A stretch of 23,748 bases of DNA from Carex sylvatica (GCA_964058845.1 CAXKVR010000271.1:1-23748); one strand, 5' to 3'; shown: positions 1 to 10,496, numbered from the stretch's first letter. Notes: generated from the letters alone by a model not told the origin. Translations and numbers: made by a program.

Positions 1-10
1 GTGTGGATTA

Positions 11-160
11 GGGCTTGTTCGGTGCATTACTGTGTTTGTGGAAAAAAAAAAAAATTCACTTAGATTGAATTTTTTTTTTCTCACGAACACAGTAAAAATC
101 AGTTCAATTTTTTTTATTCCCATGCTCATTTTCCAGCCCATTGAATGGCCGAACAGGCCC
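11..160. mobile_element. Tourist-like MITE (PIF/Harbinger type), 150 bp
   Basis: The ends form a terminal inverted repeat: the left end reads GGGCTTGTTCGG and the right end is the complement of GGGCCTGTTCGG, so 11 of 12 bases pair. TTA stands directly outside on both sides (8-10 and 161-163), which fits the 3-bp TTA/TAA target duplication of Tourist/PIF-Harbinger MITEs. The interior has no ORF and is poly-A/poly-T rich. Family assignment follows from TIR plus TSD. It is non-autonomous. Confidence 0.75.
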
Positions 161-204
161 TTAATGTCGTACTGTGAATTTATATATATATTTTTAAAAT
201 ATAA

Positions 205-530
205 ATAATTGATTTGAATTGTTTAACATGGCAATATTCATATAGAAGTGCACTTGAAAATCAAAATTTTCTATTTTTAGAAACATTTTACTATTTTTTT
301 AGGTACATAGAAAATCAATACTTTTGGATGATCCAAAATTTTTAGATCAAGTGATTTTTTACATATCTAAAAAAAATAAAAAAATATTAAAATATAAAAT
401 TTGGTCTTGAAGTTCATTTTCACACGAAAATCATGTTAAACAATTTGGATCGATTGTTAGAACTTTGAAGACGAAGAAATGAATCTATAGTATGGCTTGA
501 TATGAGCATTGCAAAATACCATATCCGTGG
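205..530. repeat. Truncated long-inverted-repeat MITE
   Basis: Two imperfect arms fold around a centre near 331. AATTGTTTAACATG at 217-230 pairs exactly with its complement at 432-445, and homology continues inward to the ACATAGAAAATCAATAC segment. The right arm runs on to about 530 and includes GAGCATTGCAAAATACCA, but the left arm has no counterpart for that outer part because unrelated sequence and the Tourist-like MITE stand there. It resembles the elements at 543-954 and 1167-1570, so it is probably a truncated sister copy. Confidence 0.5.
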
Positions 531-542
531 TACTACTTATTA

Positions 543-954
543 GAGGAGAGTTCAAATGCATCATAATTTTGTGCTCCAATATAGTCTACATCTTTTATCT
601 CTGTTTTTAAAGTCTGAACAGTCGATTCGAACTGCTCAACATGATCTTCATAATAAAATATGCTTGGAGACCAAATTTTATATTTTTTTAGAATTTGTTT
701 GCTATTTTTTTTAGATAGGTACAAATTAAATCATTGTTTTAAGGAGATTTTTACTATCCGATAAAAGTGATATTGTACTTATGTAAAAAAAAAATCTAAA
801 TTTTTTTAAAAAATATAAAATTTGATCTCTAAGAAACATATTGAAGAAGAAATAAATCTATAGTGCAATTTGATATAAGCATTGCAAAGTACTAAATATG
901 AACTCTGAAACATATATATTTGAGCACAAATTACGGTGCATTTGAACTATCCTC
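543..954. mobile_element. Long-TIR MITE, 412 bp, probable Mutator type
   Basis: The left end GAGGAGAGTTCAAATGCA pairs with the complement of the right end (GAGGATAGTTCAAATGCA), with one mismatch in 18, and arm homology continues through much of the element. Flanking 9-mers TACTTATTA (534-542) and TACTTATCA (955-963) match at 8 of 9 positions and are read as a decayed 9-bp target duplication, the length typical of Mutator-like elements. The interior contains GATTCGAACTGCTCAAC and GGAGACCAAATTTTATATTT, nearly repeated in the element at 1167-1570. There is no coding capacity. Confidence 0.6.
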
Positions 955-1166
955 TACTTATCATCATCATCTTCTTCTTCTCAGAGAATTAATTGTCTTA
1001 GTTTTGAAGATAATTATGTAGAAAACAATTTACTTTCTCAGAATTCATTACTTTAAAAATTCTTAGTATCTTTTTCTCTCACTTCTATTATCGCAACATT
1101 CAAATAAGACAGTTGTACTCATTTTTTATCATGTAATTTTTCTCACTAGCATTGACACAAAAGTAC

Positions 1167-1570
1167 GAGTGAAGCTATGGTATTTTGCAATACGCGGATT
1201 GTATCGTGTATTGAATTTATATTTTCGTCTTTAAAGTTCAAATAGTCGATTCGAACCGCTCAACGTTATTATCATATGAAAATATATTTGGAGACCAAAT
1301 TTTATATTTTTTTTGAATTTTTTACTATTTTTTGGTAGATAGAAAATTACTTAATCTAAAAATTCTCGATCATCCGAAAATAGTAATTTTCTACCTACTA
1401 GAAAAAATAGTAAAAAAAATTAAAAAAATTATAAAATTTAGTCTCCTAATATATTTTCATATGATTATAATTTTGAACAGTTTGAATTAATTATTTGAAC
1501 TTTAAATACAAAAAAAATTAATTTAATGCACAAAACGATCCACACATTGTAAAGTAGCGTAGCCGCACTC
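1167..1570. mobile_element. Long-inverted-repeat MITE related to the 543-954 element
   Basis: The left end starts GAGTGAAGCTATGGTATTTT. The complement of the right end starts GAGTGCGGCTACGCTACTTT. Pairing is imperfect but continues inward to the GTCTTTAAAG / GTATTTAAAG segments and the central arms, whose ATTTTCTACC and AAAATAGTA stretches mirror each other. The interior shares GGAGACCAAATTTTATATTT with the 543-954 element. I see no target duplication, so the exact ends are inferred from where pairing stops. Confidence 0.55.
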
Positions 1571-2093
1571 AAGACGATTGCTTTCTGGATTCAAGTTTGT
1601 AGTAGTGTTCGTCTTCCATTAGCCGGAATTCAATTACCTTCGATAAACGATATTTGGATCTTGTCAAATATGAAAGATAATCTATCAACCATATACTTCG
1701 ATTCTTTTTCCCTTATCTGTTTGAATACTATTAAGATTGTCAAAACTTTTCATGATCATCATAGTTTTTTTCTCTTATTAAATGCTTACCAATGCCTTAA
1801 TACTAACCCGGTCTGATTCTATAATTTAATACTAAGAGTTTCTAGTAAAATCCACTTTTATTAAAAAACATATACATGACAAAATATGTATTGTCGGCAG
1901 GCAGGGCCACGTGACCCTGATCCTGACCCATATCAGTCCAAATATCTGAAAAACAATAAAGACAAACACATTTGGGCCCATAATACATGCGAGGATAGTG
2001 GAATAATATTTTTTTTCCGTGCCATCAAATTTCAACAAGAGAAGATAAAAAGAACTTTCATGATCTGGCATTTTAGTATATAGGCTATAGCTA
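1571..2093. other. Gene-free AT-rich spacer
   Basis: No convincing coding region, RNA gene or repeat was seen. Short ORFs on both strands around 1832-2083 overlap each other and have no recognisable family. The stretch near 1905-1990 is a little richer in GC than its surroundings. Confidence 0.5.
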
Positions 2094-2179
2094 CCCCAAC
2101 TGGATTGGCGACAGAAGGTAAAAATTTAAATATACACCCCAACTGGATTGACGACAGAAGGTAAAAATAAATTTAAATG
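2094..2179. repeat. Two-copy 43-bp tandem duplication
   Basis: CCCCAACTGGATTG..CGACAGAAGGTAAAAAT occurs at 2094 and again at 2137. The copies differ by one base in the conserved part and by a few in the AT-rich tail. It lies just left of the MITE at 2291 and has no evident function. Confidence 0.8.
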
Positions 2180-2290
2180 ACAGAGTTCTTTCTTCTTCGT
2201 TTTTTAAAAGAGTATATGACAGAGTTGTTTGCAAGAACAGAGTATATAACAAAGTATATTTATCCGGCATTTTATATAGTATAAAAACAT

Positions 2291-2703
2291 GAGTAGAACT
2301 AGGGCGTTCTTAAGTTCACTAAGCCACTTGGTGAATTTAACTCTAAAATCTATCGAATTGTCTTTAAAAGATTAATTCAAACCGTTGAAATCCTTCTACC
2401 ATATGAGTGATGTGTTTACATGTTAAAATTTTTAAGTTTCAAATTAATTTAGTATTAAGTCAAGTGGTCAATATTATAAGATTTTTAAATTAATTTTAAT
2501 GCATTTATTTTTTGAACGCCTTTTGACCACTTTACGCTATATAAAATTAGTTTTAAATTTTAAATTTTTTGTATATAGATGCATCACTCATAAGGTAGAA
2601 GAATTTTAACGATTTGAATTGGTTGTTTGAAGTCAATCCGATAGGTTTTAGAGTTGAATTCACTAAGTAGTTTGGTGAACTTAAGAACACCCTAGTTCTA
2701 CTC
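2291..2703. mobile_element. Mutator-type fold-back MITE, 413 bp, with 9-bp TSD
   Basis: Both ends read GAGTAGAACTAGGG inward, followed by YGTTCTTAAGTTCA. Pairing of the two arms continues through ACTCTAAAA and GAGTGATG to near the centre, so nearly the whole element is one long inverted repeat. It is flanked by the perfect 9-bp direct repeat TAAAAACAT (2282-2290 and 2704-2712). A TIR beginning with G and a 9-bp duplication are the signature of Mutator-like elements. It has no ORF. A second copy of the family lies at 9499-9897. Confidence 0.85.
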
Positions 2704-2861
2704 TAAAAACATATCTATTTTTGCAAGAATAATAAAACTATGCGTGTAAATCTGAAGCATGCAATTGAAGGTGTTGGTACAGTGCATAAATTTATATTGT
2801 AAATTGTAATTAGAGAAATATATAAGTCCAAACATCCGCAATTTAAAGTTCTCAATCCTAA

Positions 2862-3124
2862 GGCTGCGCTCTAGAAGGAGGTACGCGGAGGAATGAGAAG
2901 GAGAAGTCACTGTGTGGAGGGAGAATTTTGCCAGATATCATCTGACTGATGTCGTTCATCTGCTCTAGAAGAGAGAAAATCAGAGAGAGACGGAAGGAAA
3001 ACTCCACTGTAGCAAAGAAAACTAAGAACTCCATGTACAAAAACACTGAGAAATGTCCATGCAAATTTCACCTCCCTTCCCTTCTCTTTAATGCGATTTC
3101 ACCTCTCTGTTATGGAGCACACCC
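2862..3124. mobile_element. Candidate Tourist-like MITE, 263 bp
   Basis: The left end GGCTGCGCTCTA and the complement of the right end GGGTGTGCTCCA match at 8 of 12 positions, and TAA stands outside both ends (2859-2861 and 3125-3127). The inside is relatively GC-rich with GGAGGT and GAGAGGTGAAAT motifs near the ends. A three-base duplication can arise by chance and the TIR is imperfect, so this is weaker than the element at 11-160. Confidence 0.5.
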
Positions 3125-3127
3125 TAA

Positions 3128-3624
3128 GTCTAGACGATACTTCTAAAAGCTTCAATCTGGATTTTTGACATGATTTTTCTATTTAAAAAGATTTTTATGA
3201 AAAACAAAAATTGCAATGGCCCATTTATAATATATACTCATAGTTTCTGAAAAGCAAAAATCTTCGCTTTAGTGTTTTGAAGACCATTCCTTTTTTTTTA
3301 AAAGTTTTTCTAAAATACAAAAGCCCAAATCAACTAGAATCCGTAGCGCACAAATACAAATGTGTAGTTTATATTTAAAAACGAGAAAACAAAGGGCCAA
3401 TTTCTACAATGTCCAAATTGCAAAACTACCGAAAGCTATTTTTCAAATATTACAAGCTTCTTTAAACTTACAGTAAATACAAATTGATCCATGTATATGA
3501 CAAATTATGCCTCCAAAACAGAAAGAAGCTTATTAAGCGAAAGAATCAAATGCTTACGTTCCAAAGACAAATTATAAACAAACATCCTTAAGCTTAGTAA
3601 ATCAGAGCAGCAGGGCAGGTCCTC
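3128..3624. other. Downstream flank of the receptor kinase gene
   Basis: This is AT-rich sequence immediately downstream of the minus-strand kinase stop codon. It probably contains the 3' UTR and polyadenylation region, but I cannot fix a cleavage site. No gene or repeat was recognised. Confidence 0.4.
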
Positions 3625-6544
3625 TCACCTTCCTGCAGGGTGAACAATTTGAGAGAAAACAGCAGTGGTGCTGACCTGAGCCGGGTCATGATCAATCCCT
3701 CGGCTATTTTGGCTTATGCCCGATTCATCTGACGCCAGCGACATCAAATCACTAGAACTAGCAAACGATCCTGAAGTATCGCCACCATCAGCACTAGGAG
3801 ATCCACCATTTTCAAAAGTCTCTTGCAATTGTAGTGCGAATTCGAGGTTCCACAATACATCTCCCATGGATGGGCGGTCGACACCGTGTTCAAGGAGGCA
3901 CTTCTCGGCTGCATAAACAAATTTCTTCAAGCACTCGGGAGCAATTTGATCCTTCACAATGGGATCTATAATGTTGTTGAGCGCTCCCTTCCTCAGGCTA
4001 TTCATGGCCCATTCACTAAGGTTCATTTGGTCCCTTGGAAGACTCGGGTTCAGAGCTGGCCTTGCACATAGGACCTCAAATAGTACAACCCCAAATGAGT
4101 ACACATCGGATTTCTCGGTCAATTGTTGCCGCTTAAAGTACTCAGGATCTAGGTAGCCGAAACTGCCCTTGACCATGGTGCTCACATGCCCCTGGTTCAT
4201 CGTGGGCCCGGTCTTGGAGAGCCCAAAGTCGGAGACCTTGGCGACCCATTTCTCATCTAAGAGGATGTTGGTGGTCTTGACATCACGGTGGATAATGGTG
4301 TATTTAGCACCAGTGTGTAGGTAATGCAGACCCCTTGCGGCACCTATGCAAATCTCGAGGCGTTGCTTCCAATTGATCGGTGGGTTGCTGCTCTTGTAGA
4401 GGTGTTCCCTCATCGTGCCATTTGACATGTAGTCGTACACCAGACACATTTCTTGATCTTCTTCGCAGAAACCTATCAGGGACACAAGATGCTTGTGCCG
4501 GAGCTTTGAGAGCATCTCAATCTCAGTATTGAACTCATTCACACCTTGTTCTGATTGTGGGTTTGATCGCTTGATCGCAACCTTGACCCCATCAACAACA
4601 CCCCTGTATCACGTAAATTGTTATTTTATTGGCATGTATAATTAATATAATATAATATTTGAACATTTACCAGTAAAAAAAACAGTTATACTGATTTTGT
4701 AGTTAAAAACTAAAAACTTTATCAATTTATTTTGCGGCTAAAACTAAACTAATATAATGATCTAATCAAACGATATGAAAAAAAGATGTACCCTTTGTTT
4801 TCATCAAACAAAAGAATGATTATCTTTTTTCCGTATGATTTCCATACAAGTATTCAAAATAAGTCTTTTTAAGATGTTAATTCAAATTTGAATGTCACTC
4901 TTACTTGTAAACTTTGCCAAAGCCACCGACACCAATCACAAGTGACTCATCAAAGTTCTTTGTTGCATGTTTGATCTCTGAAAAAGAGAAATGCCGGCAG
5001 ATTGCCGACAAATTTGCGAAATTACTTCCTGCAGAGCTCTTGCCAGAGATTGAAGACTTGCTAGTCGATGAGGTATGAGAGTTCCCGTAGAGAGGTAACC
5101 ACATGCCATTCGACTCATTACCTGGCATTCTACCCTTCTTTTTGTACAACACCGCAACAACTGCAACAACCGCAGCAGCAGCTACAATACCACCAACTGG
5201 AGCAAGAATTATTACCGAATTACTGCTAGATTCTGACTTAAACGAACCTGCAGTCAAGTTTTCCTCGGCATCTAACAACATTTGGGACGGTTCAGGATTG
5301 GGTCCAGCTAGATTTCCAGTTTTGTCATTCATTTTAAAGATCTCCAACCCATTTAGGATCGAGTCATAATACTGAGGTTTAGCATCCACAGACGGGTGCA
5401 GTGCAACCCACAATTGGTCGTCCCCAGGCCCGTCGGTCACGGTAATAGCAAAATCCTTGTACACTGGCACAGCTTTTGAGGAGGCCCATGCGATAACATC
5501 AGCATCATCATATGCGGTCTTGTTGTTGACATATATGTCAAATACCCGTTGGTTGACCTTTGTGTGAATTAGTTCACAGAAGTGGAAACGGACAACGTAA
5601 GTGTAGTTTCCATCAACCGAAAACACCCAGGTGAGGTTGAAGTTGCGGTTGAGATTTGGATCAGGCCCCATAGACCTCATGGTATCGTATACACCTGTTG
5701 GTGCAATATACTCTGCTTCGTCATCTGGATAATCAATCCTAACTTTGTCGGTTGCTTCATAAGTGACCCCAAATGCAGCTCCATACAAATAAGCAGAGTC
5801 GTCATACCATGTTCGGCTCATGCCGCTGTCATTGCTAGGTGCAACATATTGGCCACCGACATTCAACCGGTACATAGTCTGCAAGCCAGCCCCACTGGCT
5901 TCCAAGGTTTGATCAGAAAACCCTACCAACGATGCTGGCTGGCTAAACAGATCCGGCATCGAGACAACCTCAATACCATTGATAAAGGCATATGAACCGT
6001 TGTACTTATCTGAAGGGGTGAACGTCAGAGAAATCATTCCATTATCAGAGGCAGGTAATGAGAACTCCTTCACAACATACGCTAGGCTGAGTGCTTTTGC
6101 AGTCACATGTGCACTGAAATTACTGAGGAGGGTTAACCCGCCAGAAGCCAAAACTGAGAAATATGAGGTATCAGGAGAATATCCAGTGTAGGTTGCCGGA
6201 TAGAAATGGAGACGCACCCAATGCCGGTCCTTTTTATTTACTGAAATATTGTACGAGGCTGAGGCAGTAAAAATCCTAGCTGACATGTAAGGGATCGGTG
6301 AAGGGAGTGCTGGATCCTGATAATCAGCTGTCCCGACAGTTGATTGCACCGAACCAGCGAGAAATTTCAAATTTGTATCCGTCACCCATTTCCGATTATC
6401 TGCATCTGTGCCACCTGAACTCCCTCCGCAATTTAACAGGATTGAATCGGACGGTTTGTATCCTCCCCCATTGACATTGGTGATTGAAGATAGAACCAAG
6501 GAAAGGGAGATTATAATACTAACCAAACGAGCGGCAGAATTCAT
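3625..6544 (-). CDS. CrRLK1L receptor-like kinase, FERONIA/ANXUR-like
   Basis: Two exons, 6544-4905 and 4603-3625, join across a 301-bp intron (GTAAGA donor, ATACAG acceptor) to give 872 aa, close to the family's usual 850-900. The ATG at 6544 is used; the open frame runs two codons further upstream, but without an ATG. In order: signal peptide (about 1-27), malectin-like ectodomain with several N-glycosylation sites (LNCG at 37-40; about 30-408), one membrane span (about 444-467), serine-rich juxtamembrane segment, and a kinase domain. The kinase has a glycine loop [11 protein letters not shown] (538-548), catalytic Lys558 (VAIKR), HRD with Asp654, DFG with Asp672, and an activation segment [10 protein letters not shown]. 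It is an RD kinase with every catalytic residue present, so it should be active. The C-terminus ends [10 protein letters not shown], as FERONIA and ANXUR proteins do. In Arabidopsis these plasma-membrane receptors bind RALF peptides and cell-wall pectin; the ligand here is unknown. HERK/THESEUS-like is the alternative subgroup. Confidence 0.95.
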
Positions 6545-6763
6545 GGCCAAGGTAGATTTGGAGGAGGAAGAGCTGTCTCTGTTTCCAATTATTTATTTTT
6601 AATTTGTATTTTGGATCTGTTAAGCTTCTCCCCCTCTCTCCTTGGAAATTGTCATGGAAGCAATAACTCGAGAAAACTGTTTGAAAGGAGAGGAGGGGAA
6701 TAAAACTCCAAATTTAACAGGTGGTTAAATTTATCTGGTCGAAAACAGTTCACATGCACTAGC

Positions 6764-6808
6764 TATTTATAGCAAAAGCAATAAACAGTGGCTGTTTTCT
6801 TATTTATA
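6764..6808 (-). promoter_or_regulatory. Twin TATA boxes of the receptor kinase gene
   Basis: On the minus strand, TATAAATA occurs at 6771-6764 and again at 6808-6801, each within GCTATAAATA. They lie about 220 and 257 bases before the ATG, which allows a 5' UTR of roughly 190-230 bases. A CT-rich stretch (CCCCTCCTCTCC) follows on the transcribed strand, as is common around plant start sites. Which box is used cannot be told. Confidence 0.45.
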
Positions 6809-7870
6809 GCATTTTTCTTTGATTAACTCTCAACGAGATCAAGAGAAAAACATCTTATTCTCCAAGTTTTCAACCAATCAACCGTTATCCTTCCTTCTCC
6901 TCCCTCCTCCATTTCTTGCTTGTGTTCTTCAGAGCAATTATGCTCTAAAAATACATTGAATAGGTTCTCAAAGGATGCAAATCGCATAATCTTCAATTTC
7001 GTACTACAAATTTTTTAATCAAAAAGAGCAAGAAAAAACTAACAATAGAGATTCGTCAGCAAGTAATAACTGCCATCTCTTGCTTGGGTTGTGCAACACT
7101 AATTGCAATTTTGGCAGTTGTATTCTCAAACCAATCAGTACTGTCATTTGCTCCTCCTTTTTTCCAATCTGTCTCGGACAAATCATCAGCAGTAGAGAAG
7201 CCAGATTTGTGGCAATTGAATAATCACTGTTATCTCTCACACAATTCAGTCAGATATGAGGTACTTAGTCACTGTTAGCATAGATTTTAATCTATGTTTC
7301 TGAATGACTCCGAATCAAGGGTTGGAGATAATATATTAAAAAATTTAAGAGACTCAAAGTCTCAAACCTAAAAATCGATAATGTAGAGACTTTCATGCTA
7401 ATTGCACTTCTCAAAATAACTTAACCAGTAACGACAATAGAAAAAGAAAATTTAAAGAATGAAGAGGACAACGATTAGGATGGATCTACTGTAGCACAAA
7501 GGCAGCTTCCTGAATTTCGAGTTTTAGCGGTGATTTATTGATATCGATCGACTTTGTCTTTCTCTGAAAATTTGTTTGTCTCCTCTGAATATTTAATTTG
7601 TAATTCGAGTTAAATTTAGTGTTAAAATCAAAATAAATTTCGTGAATTATGATTGGTAATATTAATTATAAGTTATAGGATCAGAAATTATAAGTCAGGG
7701 TATTGAAAAATATAAGTCAAAATATTTTTTTTTTTATCGAGAGTACTCAATTAATTAATGAGTTTAAATCCGATTCGATATTTTTTTTATCTTGTTAAGA
7801 CGAAAATTTTGAGTCTGCTCTTGACAATTATGACCTGATCGGAGAAATTACATGCGCCGACGCTAGGTTA
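6809..7870. other. Spacer upstream of the receptor kinase
   Basis: No gene could be supported. An open stretch on the plus strand at about 7024-7278 encodes a basic start followed by a hydrophobic segment (LIAILAVVF). It lacks an ATG near its beginning, has no recognised family, and is not clearly bordered by splice sites. The rest is AT-rich and presumably holds distal promoter sequence of the kinase gene. Confidence 0.4.
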
Positions 7871-8256
7871 CCCATTACTAGTGTGGAAAAAACGTGCCGT
7901 GCCGTGACTAACACGCCGTGACCAAAATTATGAGGGGTGGTCACGGCATGCGAGTCATGCCGTGACTCGCGTGCCGTGATCAAGTCGTGCCGTGACCAAG
8001 TCGTGCCGTGACTCGCGTGCCGTGACCAAGTCGGCACTCCTAGTCTCCTACCTTCTCCCGTTCCGTGTCGTGCCGTGTTTCGTGCCGTGCCGTGCTGTGA
8101 CAAAGGTAATTTTCGTGCCGTGCCGTGTCTTCTTTGCTAACAATTGGTCACGGCACGCGAGGCACGGTACGTATCTAACACCCGTGCCGTGCCGTGCCGT
8201 GACGTTTCGTGACGGAGCCGACTCCGGGGTGCCATTTTTCCCACTCTACCCATTAC
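7871..8256. mobile_element. Non-autonomous hAT element with 8-bp TSD
   Basis: The 8-bp direct repeat CCCATTAC (7871-7878 and 8249-8256) flanks a 370-bp element at 7879-8248. The left end is TAGTGTGGAAAAAA; the complement of the right end is TAGAGTGGGAAAAA, 12 of 14 identical without gaps. An 8-bp duplication and a TIR of the form YARNG are hallmarks of hAT transposons. The interior is far more GC-rich than its surroundings and consists largely of CGTGCCGTG-type units (for example CGTGCCGTGACCAAGT) in both orientations, as subterminal transposase-binding repeats often are. No transposase is encoded. Confidence 0.85.
7909..8213. repeat. CGTGCCGTG repeat array inside the hAT element
   Basis: More than ten GTGCCGTG units read on the plus strand, and a few read in reverse (GGTCACGGCAT near 7937, GGTCACGGCACG near 8145). 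Some units form a loose tandem of about 16 bp, GTGCCGTGACCAAGTC, around 7969-8033. The array follows the left end closely and stops about 35 bases short of the right end. Binding of hAT transposase is inferred by analogy. Confidence 0.7.
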
Positions 8257-9489
8257 CTCTCACCCAACAACAGTGAATTGGGAAATTCTACGTACATAAG
8301 ATGAGCGTTTTTTTTTTTCATTTTACTCCAGTGCCTCCAACTTTTATAATTTTATAATAACAAAAAGTTCAAAATTTATATGTCAAACTAAACCGTTTAT
8401 ATATTTGCTCTATATATATTAAAAAATTATTATTATTCAAAGTATGAATCAATAAATTAATCAACGTTCAGAATTTATTTACTTCAGTGTATTACTATTT
8501 CTTGATATTAATTAAAAGAGCATCAAAATGTGGTAATCTTTTACGTATGTGTGCATAAAAAAAATATAAATTTTATTTAACAATTTTAGTTGTTGTAATT
8601 TTAAAATAGAAGCACAACAAATAAATGCATTTGAGCTCTGCTCGCATAAGATTATATAATAATTCAATAGTATGCTCTTATTTTTTTATTAAAATATAAA
8701 TTGAAGATTATAGCAATACATTTAAAAAACTTGAAGATATTATGCATTTTTAATTTAAAACTGAAGTTCTCTAAATAATTCTAGTCAGTTCTCGAATTTT
8801 GTAACTTTTTTTAAACAAATATCTATCTATGTATTTTACATTTTTTATGTATTATGCAGTAGTCAACTATATGCATATTACAAATTACATTTTATAATGT
8901 TAATTATATGTATCCAACTTAATTATGTCATATGAACTTTAATAATCTATAAATACAGGTACAAAATCAATAATTGACATATAATTAAGTTATATGAATT
9001 TTATTATACAAATCTTGATTAACAAAATTTAAATATGAAAATTCATCTATTTAAATAAATATTGAAAGTTGCAAATCAAATACAACTAAGATCCGAAGTG
9101 ATTAAATAAATTTGCAACTTCCAAGCAGTGTTAAGTAACGCGTAAACACAACAAATTTGTCTTAAGTGGGTCGAAAATGCTTTGTTTAAGCGTTAAAAAT
9201 ATAATAAATCATCTCTTTCGGAAAGCATAGTTATCCCATAGTTTTCTTATTTTATTGTGTAGTGTGTAGTCTCTTGAGCTTAGGATTTTGTATAGGTCAA
9301 ATATATCCTTTATACAAAAAATATAATGTTTCATATGTAGCGACATTTACACACACACACACACAAAAGAAAAAAGAAAAGAAAAAACATGTCTAGTTAT
9401 GATTTAAGAAACCGTTATCTCATCTTATTCATTTATGTTAAATACGAAACTTTAAAAATAAAAAGTAAACAATTTGTTCAAGATCAATA
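8257..9489. other. AT-rich gene-free spacer with (AC)8 microsatellite
   Basis: This stretch of about 1.2 kb has no ORF of note and no recognisable element. It is very AT-rich. A short dinucleotide microsatellite, (AC)8, stands at 9349-9364 and is followed by an A/G-rich run. A small inverted pair, AGTTGCAAAT and ATTTGCAACT, occurs near 9066 and 9109. Confidence 0.5.
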
Positions 9490-9498
9490 TAAATATAT

Positions 9499-9897
9499 GA
9501 GGGTGTTCTTAAGCTCATCAAGGTGTGAGTTTAATTTCAAAATATATTGTATTTGTTTCAAATAATAAATTCAAGTCGTTGAAATTCATCTACTTCACGA
9601 GTGATGAATTTACATGCAAAGATTTTAAGTTTTCAAATTATTTTAGTATAAAGTAAAGCGGTCAAAATTAGAAGGTTTATAAATTGATTTTAGTGCATTC
9701 ATTTTTTGAACATTTTTTGACCACTTGACTTTATACAAAATTAATTCTAAATTTTAAAAAATTTACATGTAAATTCATCACTCGTGAAATAAATTAGTTT
9801 CAACGGTTTAAATTTATTGTTTAAAATCAATTTAATAGATTTTGGAGTTAAGCTCACCAAACACCTTGGTGAACTTAAGAACACCCTAGTTCTACTC
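9499..9897. mobile_element. Second copy of the Mutator-type fold-back MITE
   Basis: This 399-bp element has the same architecture as 2291-2703. The right end is the complement of GAGTAGAACTAGGGTGTTCT and the left end begins GAGGGTGTTCTTAAG, so nine bases of the terminal motif (TAGAACTAG) are missing on the left. Flanking 9-mers TAAATATAT (9490-9498) and TAAACATAT (9898-9906) differ at one position, as expected of an aged 9-bp duplication. The arms pair along most of the length, including the central TTTTGACCACTTGACTTTAT region. There is no coding capacity. Confidence 0.8.
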
Positions 9898-10017
9898 TAA
9901 ACATATAATACATTCAATATTTACTCAAAAAAATATGAATAATTATTTATATATCCGCGCTACAATACCTGCACAGTACCCCGTGCTACAATACTTGAAA
10001 TTAGAGGAATAATGTAT

Positions 10018-10141
10018 TATGGTCCCCACTAATTATATTGTGTCCACTAATTATTATTCTAAAAAGATATTATATAGTCTCAACTAATTATTATTCTAAA
10101 ATTCCAGCAACATCATTTTTCTATGGTCCCCACTAATTATA
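10018..10141. repeat. Local direct repeats (TATGGTCCCCACTAATTATA)
   Basis: The 20-mer TATGGTCCCCACTAATTATA occurs at 10018-10037 and at 10122-10141. Between them, CTAATTATTATTCTAAAA occurs twice. This looks like local tandem duplication with decay; there is no gene. Confidence 0.7.
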
Positions 10142-10373
10142 TGATTCCCTTTCAAAGTCCCAGCACTAATTTCGCGTCAACCTTTCTCTAACAAAAATAG
10201 TTGATCTCATAAAAATAAATACTTCAGTGCATAGATATAAATACATCAATGCTTAGATATTAATACGTACTTTCAGTATCATATGTAAAAAATACTTAGA
10301 TATTTATACCTTCGTAGATATAAATACTTAGAAGATAAGATATTAGCACTTAAAAAAGTAAGATATTAATGTT

Positions 10374-10496
10374 GAGTTTTGACAGTTCAAATCCATTGAT
10401 TAGCTTAAGATGCAAAAAGATCGTAAAATAAAAATTTTACTTCTAACTTAAGCCAATGATTAAATATGGTATGTCAGCAAAACATTCTAAGGCGGT
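10374..10496. repeat. Short inverted repeat, possible small MITE
   Basis: The left arm (GTTTTGACAGTTCAAATCC, then CATTGATTAGCTTAAG) pairs imperfectly with the complement of the right arm (GTTTTGCTGACATACC, then AATCATTGGCTTAAG). Arms are about 50 bases with an AT-rich loop. No target duplication was found, so ends are approximate. Confidence 0.4.

Noticed and set aside
1167..1570. 9-bp target duplication for this element
   Set aside because: Flanking sequences CAAAAGTAC and AAGACGATT do not match well enough to count.
5582..5995. 137-codon ORF on the plus strand
   Set aside because: It is antisense to the malectin-domain exon of the receptor kinase and has no family of its own.
6545..6550. 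Start of the receptor kinase at 6550
   Set aside because: The codon at 6550 is TTG; the first ATG in frame is at 6544, followed directly by a signal peptide.
7024..7278. Possible short gene with a hydrophobic segment
   Set aside because: It has no ATG near its beginning, no family match I recognise and no clear splice sites; kept only as a note in the spacer entry.
7828..8276. ORFs on both strands rich in HGTARHGT or RAVTK repeats
   Set aside because: They are translations of the CGTGCCGTG array in the hAT element and extend past its ends.
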